Shown one piece after another: positions 1 to 7,093 of a DNA stretch of 12,640 nucleotides (within the stretch, counting starts at the first letter, position 1; every line of letters starts with the position of its first letter). The notes under the pieces were generated by a model. The model worked only from the letters and a program-made list of their open reading frames with translations. It had not been told where the DNA came from and made no database searches. Source of the stretch: Acanthamoeba lenticulata. Taxonomy: Eukaryota; Discosea; Longamoebia; Acanthamoebidae. The position numbers were made by a program, and so were the translations under genes. Where the stretch lies: positions 1 through 12,640 of the forward strand of contig NAVB01001121.1 of the NCBI GenBank assembly GCA_002179805.1, in the 5' to 3' direction.

Positions 1-53
1 GGGAAGAGTCAGGGAGTGCGCCCATGTCATTCACCACATTGACCAATGTGCAC

Positions 54-2836
54 CAACCAAAAGCGCTGTGTGCAATAAGGGGGGAGGGAGGGATGGTGGC
101 GGTATCTAGAAACCTTTCTTGTTATCTTTCGACGAGTTCAAGCGCGATTCGGCGTCGCCGCGACCAATATCGCCGTGGAACCACGGCTTCTCGCAGATCT
201 CCACCAACTGTTGACGAAAACACGATAATATTATCGCGGGCTGGGCTGGGATGTGGGATGGGAAACAAACAAGCCCGGCCGCAAAAGAGAGGGAGGGGAG
301 GAGAAAGAGGTGCAAACCTTTGTGATGATGTTCTTGTCTTCATCTATCAAAGGCCCAAAGCAGTCAAGAAATCGTCCAAAGGCCTCGCAGGTTACGGTCA
401 TGAGGGGCTTGTCTCGTGTGAAATCGCGGTACGGAGTGGCTGTGTGCCGTAAACACGCAAGCGAGAAGAAACAAAGACCACCACCAAGTCAATGGACATA
501 CGATCCCGGAGGAGGGGGAGAAGATACAACCATACCGAGCAAAGTTCTCAGGCAGAGATAAGCCTTGTCGTTGGGATTGGTCTTGAGTTCGGGCATCTGG
601 AGCACCGAAGCCAGTGCAGCCACGAAGTTTTCCCACGCCACGAAGAACGGGTAGTGTTCACCCATGAACTCCTGCATGTGTGTTGTGTTGTATTGTGTGC
701 GTGTGTACGTGGGCGTGTGGGGAGAAGGAGGAAGAGGAGAGAAGGAGACTGAGAACAAGGGACGATGCGCACAGGAAGAGGAGGAGGAATCTAACAGGAA
801 AGGGCAAGGGGCACAACACACAACAAATACGCAAACGCTTCCTCACACTGCTACTACGACTACGAGCAGGGTATCACAAATAGGAGAAATAAGGGGGAGG
901 GGGGAGGAAGGAGAGGTGGAGGAAGATACCTTGGTCTTGAGCGACTTCCAAAGCTCCTGGGCGGGTTCCTCTTTGATGGAAATCTCTACCAGGATTTCGT
1001 CGAGCTCATTGAGGATCTCGGCAAAGTAGGGCCTTGAAATGAGATGAGTGAATACCAAACAGAGGTGAGCGTGAGGATTGTAGAGAATGGATGAAAAGAA
1101 ATGTATATAAAAAGAACTATAAAAAGACAGAACATTTGGCCTTCCTCTCCCCCACAAAGAAGAAAGATTGTCCGAAAGCAGAGCGCCCTGCGTGGGAAAA
1201 GAGGATTGGGGAGGAGGGTACCTTCTCTTCGGATGACCATCCCAGCAGGCCTGAATGAGTCGTGCCAGACGAGGGTGCGTGGTATCGGGCAGGGGCGGTC
1301 TCTTATCGTGATCAATCACATCTGCTCAGGTGGCATGATTGTCCATCATCGCGCCACATGCAAGGTGACCACCGGGCCCAATGCGACAATTAGACTCTCA
1401 CATGGGGTGATCATACTTTACAAAAATTATATTTATAAAATTAAAAACGGGCAAGGAAAGAGGGATGCGCACCATCCAGGAATTCTTCGAAAGACTTGAC
1501 GTCGGAGAAGGGAGCCTTCCGTGTGAGAATCTCCCAAAGCACGATCGCATAGGCGTAGACGTCCGACTTTTCCGACGCCAGATGTCCAGATAGTACTGGA
1601 TTTGGAAGGCGGACGTGTGAGAAGGGGAGTAAGCCGTGTCGCTACTAGCTGCTGCCAGACACGCACCTTCAGGAGCCATCCAGATGGGGGAGCCAACAGC
1701 GGTATCACGCAGTTTGTCGCCAGGCTTGGGGATCTCCTTCACGCACGAAAGACCAAAATCGCATACTTTGACATCAAAGTTGGCATTCACCTGCGCGTGC
1801 GCCGCAAGACGACCACAGACCAAATCAGCCTAGAAAAAGGAGAAGAAGAAGAAAGAAGAAAAAAGAAGAGGAGCGCGCGCTTACCAAAATGTTGGGCGGT
1901 TTGATGTCCCTGTGAATGATGGGTGGATCGAGGCAGTGAAGCCAATTCATGCCTGCGAGCGACGTCGCCACCACGACGAAAAGAAGGAGGAGAAGGTTAG
2001 CGAAGGGGGGGGGGGCAAATTCCAACCCCGTAACTGACGCGCAGCGCACACGAGCCAATAGCGCGTCATCTTAAAGCCTCGACGAGGCGGTTTGAAGGAA
2101 ACAATGCACCCTTGGCGATGTCCTTGGCGATGCGGAGCTGTTGGGTTTGCGAAAGCGGAACCTTGGAGTCATGTATGATGCGGTCGAGGCCTTTGCCCTC
2201 TACATACTCCATGACCAGAGCGACGTTGTTTGGGTCGGTGCAGACTCCCATGAGCAACAAGATGCACGGATGTCTCAGCCGCCTAACAGAAAAAGAGGGC
2301 TCGAGCGGAGTGAGTTGGTGTGGCCAGCAGTCCCGCTCAAGCGCGGGAGAAGCCAGAGAGGGGCTGAAGACGCTAAAAATGACGCACGTCATGATTTCAA
2401 CTTCAGTCTTGAGCTCCTCGAGCTTTTCTTCGCTGAGGTGCTGGTTATGGAGGAGCTTAATCGCCACAGTTTGCCCACGGCATTTTCCTTTGTAAACCGT
2501 GCCATACTTGCCTTCCGCGATTTTGGATCCGAACTCCAACTCAGACGCCTTGATGTGCACCTTGCCCTTCTCCTGCACCTCCAAAGAGAATACGACAAAG
2601 AAGAGGAGGAGATAAAAAAAAAACGGATTGCTCAACAAACTGTTGGGAGATTCTGCCTAGACGCAGCCATTAACATACCCATTCATCCTCAGACAACTTT
2701 TTGCCTTGGGCTTGCATGCTGACTGGTTAACGCGAGCAGTTCTTCTCACGCACGCGCGTTGTTCGTCCTGAGTTTTACCTACCTCCAGGACCTGTTGAGG
2801 TTGCTTGGGGCTACGCGGTAGCTGTCGACGCAGACA
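54..2836 (-). CDS. SHK-like TKL protein kinase with C-terminal SH2 domain (multi-exon, 3' partial)
   Basis: A dual-specificity or Ser/Thr-type TKL kinase coupled to an SH2 phosphotyrosine-binding domain, as in Dictyostelium SHK kinases; presumably cytosolic signalling. Exons (minus): 2836-2783, 2578-2388, 2282-2110, 1952-1885, 1790-1667, 1595-1473, 1321-1222, 1032-930, 671-536, 439-318, 207-114. All phases agree and all introns are GT-AG. A 12-nt exon at 65-54 is only possible. Motifs in order: P-loop IAEGKYGTV, VAIK lysine, HRDIKPPN catalytic loop, DFG, MAPE, SDVYAYAIVLWEIL and a closing Arg in HPKRRPYF. After the kinase lobe comes the SHK-type linker (VAWENFVAAL, YLCLRTLL, FGRFLDCFGPL). The SH2 start PWFHGDIGRGDAESRL lies in exon 207-114. 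The first P-loop glycine is Ala (AEGKYG). HRDIKxxN favours Ser/Thr activity. The SH2 remainder lies off the left edge. The kinase exons contain no usable start Met, so the first exon is probably the ORF at 2916-3527. Confidence 0.9.
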
Positions 2837-2915
2837 CTGGCAGGGAACAAAAAGAAAATTAATTTTCGACCTAGAGAAAATTTGATATAATAGAAGATAG
2901 AAAAAGTCGTGTTGT

Positions 2916-3527
2916 TTATTCTTCCTGCAACGTGTCGTCCATGGCCGCCACAGAGAGAAGCAGCAAGTTGCAACCCATTTGCATGAGGCAACAACAGCGA
3001 GCTCTCGCCAAGGCCTCCTTTTCCGCGCTTCCTGCTGGCTGCTCAGCTTCTGCGGGTTTTGATGGTGGTGGCTCCTGCAGGAGAAATGTGGGCTTGTCTT
3101 GTTGTTGTGGTGGCGTAGAGCGGGCGTAGGGTTCTGCAAGTAAGGTTAGAAGTTCTTCTGCTGGGGAGGCAACGAGCCGAGGGATGTCCTGCAACTCGGG
3201 GCACGCCACCGCCACCAGAGAGCTCATGGGGCTGCTGCCTCCTTCGGGAGGATCGTCCTCTTCCCCTGCGGCAGACGTCGCGTTGTCTTCTTCGTCATCA
3301 ACAGACAGGAGGTCGTGCAAAGATGCCAGTAGCATGGCGGTCTTCACCTCTGGCTCTCGAACACTGCACCAGTAGCTCGCAAATGCATCACAATGCTCTT
3401 TCCAAAGGCAACCCACGGCTTTCCGAAGCGCTTCTTCACGCTGCTGCCATAACATGAGAATGCGTTGTTGTCCTTCGGCTCCTGCGGCGACCCAGCCACC
3501 ACCACTGAGCCCGCTGCAGCCCTCCAT
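2916..3527 (-). CDS. Unrecognised 203-residue ORF, probably the first exon of the SHK-like kinase gene
   Basis: Starts at ATG 3527 (MEGCSGLSGGG) and is open to TAA at 2918-2916. Residues about 20-70 look helical (QREEALRKAVGCLWKEHC, VKTAMLLASLHDLL). An acidic stretch (VDDEEDN, GEEDD) follows, then a helix-like segment (SPAEELLTLLAEPYA), a Pro/Gln-rich linker and an Ala/Cys-rich end. I recognise no domain. The gap to the next kinase exon (2836-2783) is about 80 bp and has no ATG but a strong pyrimidine-rich acceptor. A phase-0 donor is available at 2951 (TCT|GTGGCG), which would give one fused protein and leave the last 11 codons intronic. Alternative: an independent short gene, which would leave the kinase without a start codon. 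A GTG upstream at 3566 is in frame, but ATG 3527 is preferred. Confidence 0.6.
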   Translation of the reverse strand: MEGCSGLSGGGWVAAGAEGQQRILMLWQQREEALRKAVGCLWKEHCDAFASYWCSVREPEVKTAMLLASLHDLLSVDDEEDNATSAAGEEDDPPEGGSSPMSSLVAVACPELQDIPRLVASPAEELLTLLAEPYARSTPPQQQDKPTFLLQEPPPSKPAEAEQPAGSAEKEALARARCCCLMQMGCNLLLLSVAAMDDTLQEE

Positions 3528-3621
3528 GTTTCTCACGTTTCTTCTGTTCTGGGCGGAAAATGCCACACGACAACCCTTTTTCTTCTTTTAAATCTGCTGC
3601 TTTTCCTTTGACAGTCAAGCC
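3528..3621. promoter_or_regulatory. Bidirectional promoter interval
   Basis: Only 94 bp separate the divergent start codons at 3527 (minus) and 3622 (plus), so both transcripts must start within or overlapping this interval. It has a T-rich run (ccctttttcttctttt) near its middle. I see no clear TATA box. The assignment rests on gene arrangement, not on a recognised promoter motif. Confidence 0.45.
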
Positions 3622-4501
3622 ATGGAGCGTTCTGCGCGTGTGGTGCGCACCGTCAAGTGTGTGCTGCAGCCGCGTTCGGTGAGCGTGGTGGAACAGCGCT
3701 CTCTGTTTCCTTTCAGGTACCTCGCTCATGCGTTCTCCACGACATCTGCAGATGAACATGCACCCCCCGATCCAAAAGTGCGCACGGATCGTCAGTACGC
3801 CTCGTCATGCTCCTTGGCCAAGTTTAAGTGGTCTCAGACTCAAACACACATGCCTCTTTGGGCGAGATAGACAACCTACTAAGATGGCCCTGGATCCTGA
3901 CGACGCTCCGCCAGGATGGACGGACGCTATCAGGCGGGTCTCCAGCTCCATTTCGTCAACCACCATTCAGGCACCACCATCGAGGCCTTCTTCTCTAGCT
4001 CACTCATGCCATGCTTTGTTTTTGCTGACGTGCTTTATGCCATGCTGCAGCTGAACCCTGATGCTGTGGCCCACCACCATATCGGCGGCACGGAGGAGGT
4101 CAAACCCTCAGGCCAAGGCCTCATTCCGGCTTCGTTAGCCTTCCCTCCCCCTAAGCTGAGTGTATCCAGTTACTCAAACAACTTGTCTTGTGTGCAGACG
4201 CAAGCTTCCCAAGCTTAGGTCAGCACGAGACACCACGAGCCAACAAGAGGAAGGGGCAGGCAAGCTCACAACCTCAGCACTGGAGAAGCTTTTTGAGACA
4301 AGACGACAAGCTAGTGTTGCTGCCACTGAGCTGGCTCAAACGTTTAATATTGAACCTGCAGTCTTGGAAACCATATTACGCTACCACAATGACCTCCCTG
4401 ACTACAAAGTACGTGAGTATGATGCTGTCCAAAAGCTTGTGGTGCTTATCCCAGCTTACTTCCAGGTGAAACTCCGAGACCTGGCCACTCTTGCCAAGTA
4501 G
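3622..4501 (+). CDS. Uncharacterised protein, likely mitochondrial (five exons, about 200 residues)
   Basis: Proposed exons: 3622-3794, 3838-3937, 4051-4159, 4224-4408, 4466-4501; phases agree and the sum is 603 nt. The N terminus (MERSARVVRTVKCVLQPRS, then YLAHAFSTTSADEH) is Arg/Ser-rich without acidic residues until about 43, like a matrix-targeting presequence. The middle has DPDDAPPGWTDAIRR and LIPASLAFPPPKL. The C-terminal part has a helical segment (TSALEKLFETRRQ, ATELAQTFNIEPAVLETIL, YHNDLPDYK) that resembles winged-helix-like ends of small mitochondrial assembly or ribosomal factors; the loose resemblance to NDUFAF4 is a hint only. The last intron (4409-4465) is very clear (GTACGTGAGT...TTACTTCCAG). 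The first (43 bp) and second (weak donor GTCTCC) are inferred from frame changes. AATAAA follows at 4532. Confidence 0.6.
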
Positions 4502-4531
4502 GAATTTTACGTACCCTTTAAAACACCAACC

Positions 4532-4537
4532 AATAAA
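4532..4537 (+). terminator. Poly(A) signal AATAAA
   Basis: Canonical AATAAA begins 31 bp after the TAG stop (4499-4501) of the plus-strand mitochondrial-like gene, the expected place for 3'-end processing. Confidence 0.6.
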
Positions 4538-4589
4538 ACATACGCTTTATACAAATGCAAAAGAACAGGACCTGAAACGAGTTACAGCA

Positions 4590-4812
4590 CATACCACCGT
4601 GACCAGCACCTGAAGGTGAACATCTTCCAGGCACCACTTGTCTGGCATTGCACAGACGAGTTTTCCAGTCAACAATGTCAAGAATGCATGCATTCCAATC
4701 ATTGCTTAGCAGAAAACTCACTTCAACTTTGAGGCCACTCCTATTCAATCAAAAGCTATCTAAATTAACCTAAGAAGATCATGGTGGTATGTGTCTTGAC
4801 TGCCGTTCTGTT
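4590..4812 (+). repeat. Left arm of the foldback element
   Basis: Imperfect inverted copy of 5045-5275, with scattered substitutions and small indels throughout. The outer boundary is set where cataccaccgtgacc (left) still pairs with the complement of ggtcatggtggtacg (right). Confidence 0.7.
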
Positions 4813-4953
4813 TCTTCCTTCTTCTTTTTCTCTGCCCGTTGTTGTTGCTGCAGGAGGCGGTGAGCAGTGATCTCTCTTTCATGAGCTGTCCAACCAACAA
4901 CACCACCACCCCCATCGATGTGAAGTGAACGTCAAAAACGCGTTTTAGGAGAT

Positions 4954-5012
4954 GCAACGAAAACTCGTAAAACTCGTTTTACAGCAAGGTTAATTCAAGT
5001 CGTCCCATTTTT
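4954..5012 (+). repeat. Diverged transposon end (TIR core) in the foldback loop
   Basis: ttcaagtcgtcccattttt and the preceding ttacagc-agg match the TIR core at 6081-6113 (ttacagctagg...attcaagtcgtcccattttt) with two substitutions. Just outside it are 9-bp direct repeats ACTCGTAAA (4963) and ACTCGTTTT (4972), where the transposon has TTGCGATTA and TTGCGTTTA. Similarity decays after about 5012, although a Pyr-rich cagccgccctccc remains in the place of the TIR ggctgccccctccc. Confidence 0.65.
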
Positions 5013-5044
5013 TACAAATCGTGTCAGCCGCCCTCCCAAAACAT

Positions 5045-5275
5045 AAGAATGGCGAACATGACACATACCATCATGATCCCCTTGTTATTTTAGAAAGCTT
5101 TTGATCGAGCATGACCTCTTTCTGACAACGCCGAAGCGAGTTTTCTGCTAAACAATGATCGGAATGCGTGCATTCTTGACATTGTTGTTAGGAAAACTCG
5201 TCTGTACGATGCCAAAGACAAGTGATGCCCAGACAAAAGATGTTCAGCTTTGGATGCCGGTCATGGTGGTACGCG
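5045..5275 (-). repeat. Right arm of the foldback element
   Basis: Inverted partner of 4590-4812. It includes gcgagttttctgct, gcgtgcattcttgac and the terminal gtcatggtggta. Confidence 0.7.
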
Positions 5276-5778
5276 TGAATGAAAGTGAAACGCAATAAAC
5301 GCGTTTGCGTTGCGTTTGCTTTGCGTTTACATCGCGAGTAAAACGCGTTGGTTGCGTTTGTGTTGTGGGTACCTTGCGTTTCAGTTGTGTTTGCAACATG
5401 CCCTTCACACGTTGTGGTGCTAAAACAAACGTTTTATTGTCGTTTTTTTTTGGTCGCACACACAAAAAAGACTGGAGGCGCAAGAAGGGGGAGGCAGGTG
5501 GGAGTCTTTCTCTTAAGAGAAAGCAACAAGGCGGCAACACTGTGAGTTCCAACAAAGTACTAGAAGAGGCGTATGTGTCGGTTGGCTGTTATTCGGCAGC
5601 AGCACCTGTCCAAAGCGGGAAGAGGTGGTCGGGGTGTTAGTGCTTGCGGGGGAGGCGCGTTGGTCCATTTTGTAGTGCTGGGGGGGTAGAAGCACAGGTC
5701 CATATCGTAGTGCTGGCGGTGAGGAGGCGTTGACACTGAGGGCGTTGACATATTCAGGGGGTTTGGCAATGTGTAAGT
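5276..5778. other. Non-coding repeat-rich spacer
   Basis: 5290-5370 is a loose run of gcgttt/gcgtttac words, including an inverted copy (aacgcaataaacgcg, 5289-5303) of the unit used in the downstream array. 5660-5735 has an imperfect 20-bp duplication (tccatttt/gtagtgctgg and tccatatc/gtagtgctgg) about 37 bp apart. The longest plus reading frame (5305-5640) follows repeat words and then low-complexity sequence, and I see no protein-like pattern. No RNA gene was recognised. Confidence 0.5.
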
Positions 5779-6012
5779 CGCGTTTGAGTTGCGTTCATTG
5801 CGTTTGAGTTGCATTCAACTTGCGTTTGTTGTATTTGAGTTGCGTTTATTGCATTCAACTTGCGTTTATTGCGTTCAGCTTGCGTTTATTGCGTTCCGCT
5901 TGCGGTTATTGCATTTAGCTCGCGTTTGTTGCGTTCAACATGCGTTTATTGCATTCAGCTCGCGTTTGTTGCGTTCAGCATGCGTTTTTTGCGTTTATCG
6001 CGTTTATTGCGT
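5779..6012 (+). repeat. Tandem array with 20-bp period
   Basis: About 11.5 copies of a unit like TGCGTTTATTGCGTTCARCT. Units from 5821 to 6000 keep exactly 20-bp register (three per 60 bases), with about 1-6 differences each; the first copies carry TTTGAG variants and one 22-bp unit. Each unit is itself a 9+11 doublet of TGCGTT. Reading frames through it are artefacts of the repeat. The unit resembles the 9-bp doublet at the end of the transposon that begins 48 bp downstream. Confidence 0.9.
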
Positions 6013-6059
6013 TTGTGGCCGGTTGGACCCATCTCCAAGATGACTGCAATTTTTTCGCA

Positions 6060-6245
6060 AGGAAATTGCGATTATTGCGTTTACAGCTAGGTTTATTCAA
6101 GTCGTCCCATTTTTGAAAAAAAATTCGGCTGCCCCCTCCCCCCCTTGGTTTGCCCCCGTTTCCGCGTTTTTCATGGGCTGAACGCAGAAATGGTGTGCAA
6201 CTAGGGGTAATGATGTTTTATTGAGAGAACACACCTGCGCCGGAG
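6060..6245 (+). repeat. Left terminal inverted repeat of the transposon
   Basis: Reverse complement of 7822-8008, with 8 rather than 9 A in the A-run near 6116 and one C/A difference near 6137. It contains the doublet TTGCGATTA, TTGCGTTTA at 6066-6083, a C-tract, and AATAAA on the minus strand at 6222-6217. Confidence 0.92.
6217..6222 (-). terminator. Poly(A) signal AATAAA inside the left TIR
   Basis: Located 55 bp past the transposase stop on the minus strand. A second AATAAA at 6281-6276 overlaps the stop codon itself. Confidence 0.5.
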
Positions 6246-6276
6246 CAGAAACGCAGAAACCGTGTCAAAGAGAAGT

Positions 6277-7045
6277 TTATTCCAACGTCAAGCGTTCCGC
6301 AATCGTGGTGCACTCTTCATACATGTTCAACACGGAGCGGTAAGGCAAAACTGCCAGGGAGTCGAGCACCATTTCAGACACCGCAAAACCATTCCCAACA
6401 AACCCCGACCGGCGCATCCTATTCTTGACAAAGCCAAACACCAACTCACAAGGGTTCAGTTCAGGGCTGTACTTGGGAAGGAAGGTGTACTTGATGCCAT
6501 GAGCTGTAAGCAGCGCCATAAGGTGTGGCCATATGGCTTGGCCGGCATGAATGGAGGCATTGTCCACAATCAATAGGTCGCCAGCAACAAGGCGCCCTGC
6601 AGTGACAGCAGCAACAATAAACTGGAGATAATCCCACTCAGTGTTGCTCTCCTCGCGAAATGTTATATAAAGGATTGTCAGGGGTAGCCAAATCCAATAA
6701 CAAAGTCATGGAAAAAGTGTGGTCGATGGCACCATGATTGACAAGGCTCACACGTTGGCCAATGGGTCCCACAGCTTGATTTCGGCGCAAATGGCGTTGA
6801 GAAAAATGAGCTTCATCCAAGAACTTCAACTTGATCCATGGCACACCTGTAATGGCATAAATCCAAGTAAAATAATAAGTCATATTTTCGTGAGTAAACT
6901 TGAGAGATTGGATATGAGAAGGCTGTTTCCAACTCCATAACCAGGAGCGAAAAATGCGCCCAACAAAGCTGCGGTTCACATCAAGGCCTTGATTATTGAG
7001 CTCATTAACATGTTGAGCAATATTAAATGAAGGATTATTGGTCAC
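6277..7045 (-). pseudogene. DDE transposase (DDE_3/IS630-Tc1 type), frameshifted and without ATG
   Basis: Cuts and pastes the element. Two overlapping frames: 7045 to about 6662 and about 6660 to 6277. The first has a helix-turn-helix-like segment (FVGRIFRSWLWSWK) and the first catalytic Asp in KFLDEAHFSQRHLRR, then AVGPIGQRV and SMTLLLDLATPDNPLY. The second resumes with FREESNTEWDYLQF, then the second Asp in LLIVDNASIH and the Glu in YSPELNPCELVFGFVKNRMR. By my count 38 residues lie between the second D and the E. The frames join at about 6661-6675 with a one-base register change; an intron there would interrupt contiguous family sequence, so a frameshift (or sequencing error) is likelier. 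The frame opens at a TGA followed by GTG at 7045 with no ATG near, and the usual first N-terminal helix-turn-helix is missing. The stop TAA overlaps an AATAAA (6281-6276). Confidence 0.8.
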
Positions 7046-7093
7046 TCAAGGAAAGAAGCTCCACCAGGAGCCCAGTTGGCTGGAAGCATCACC

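Larger units (their letters stand above)
4590..5275. mobile_element. Foldback (long inverted repeat) element
   Basis: Positions about 4590-4812 read as the imperfect reverse complement of about 5275-5045. Matching blocks include the tggtatgtgtc block (4774 and 5060 regions), the gatcaaaagct block (4745 and 5105 regions), the gagttttctgct block (4710 and 5140 regions) and the cattcttgacattgttg block (4670-4690 and 5175-5195 regions). Arms of about 220 bp flank a loop of about 230 bp (about 4813-5044) that is not self-complementary. I find no coding potential in the arms. Left of 4588 and right of 5275 the similarity stops. The loop contains a diverged copy of the TIR core of the nearby transposon (4979-5012). 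No target-site duplication was found. Identity is visibly below that of the 6060-8008 TIRs, so this element is older. Confidence 0.75.

Noticed and set aside
664..1029. Plus-strand reading frame through GT-rich and GA-rich sequence
   Set aside because: It lies in a kinase intron (929-672) with microsatellite content and antisense to exons; no protein-like features.
1791..1841. Longer exon start for the DFG exon of the kinase (acceptor ctttttctag at about 1831)
   Set aside because: In phase, but it inserts 13 residues between the NIL and the VNANFDVKVCDFG segments, where the kinase family has none; the acceptor at 1791 gives the family-like NILVNANFDVKVCDFG. Alternative splicing remains possible.
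2141..2722. Plus-strand 193-codon reading frame
   Set aside because: It is antisense to kinase exons with clear catalytic motifs and consistent splice phases on the minus strand.
3679..3716. A 38-bp intron with excellent ends (GTGAGC...CTTTCAG) in the first exon of the plus-strand mitochondrial-like gene
   Set aside because: Removing it puts the downstream reading frame into a TGA within about 40 bp, while leaving it in gives a presequence-like reading frame. It could still be an alternative or unproductive splice.
5305..5640. Plus-strand 111-codon reading frame between the foldback element and the array
   Set aside because: Runs through gcgttt words and low-complexity sequence; no domain, no intron pattern, no homology cue.
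5779..6012. CRISPR-like repeat array
   Set aside because: Units are contiguous without unique spacers, and the context is eukaryotic.
5789..6043. Plus-strand 84-codon reading frame
   Set aside because: It is the 20-bp tandem array read as protein: the residues repeat every 20 codons with no selection-like pattern.
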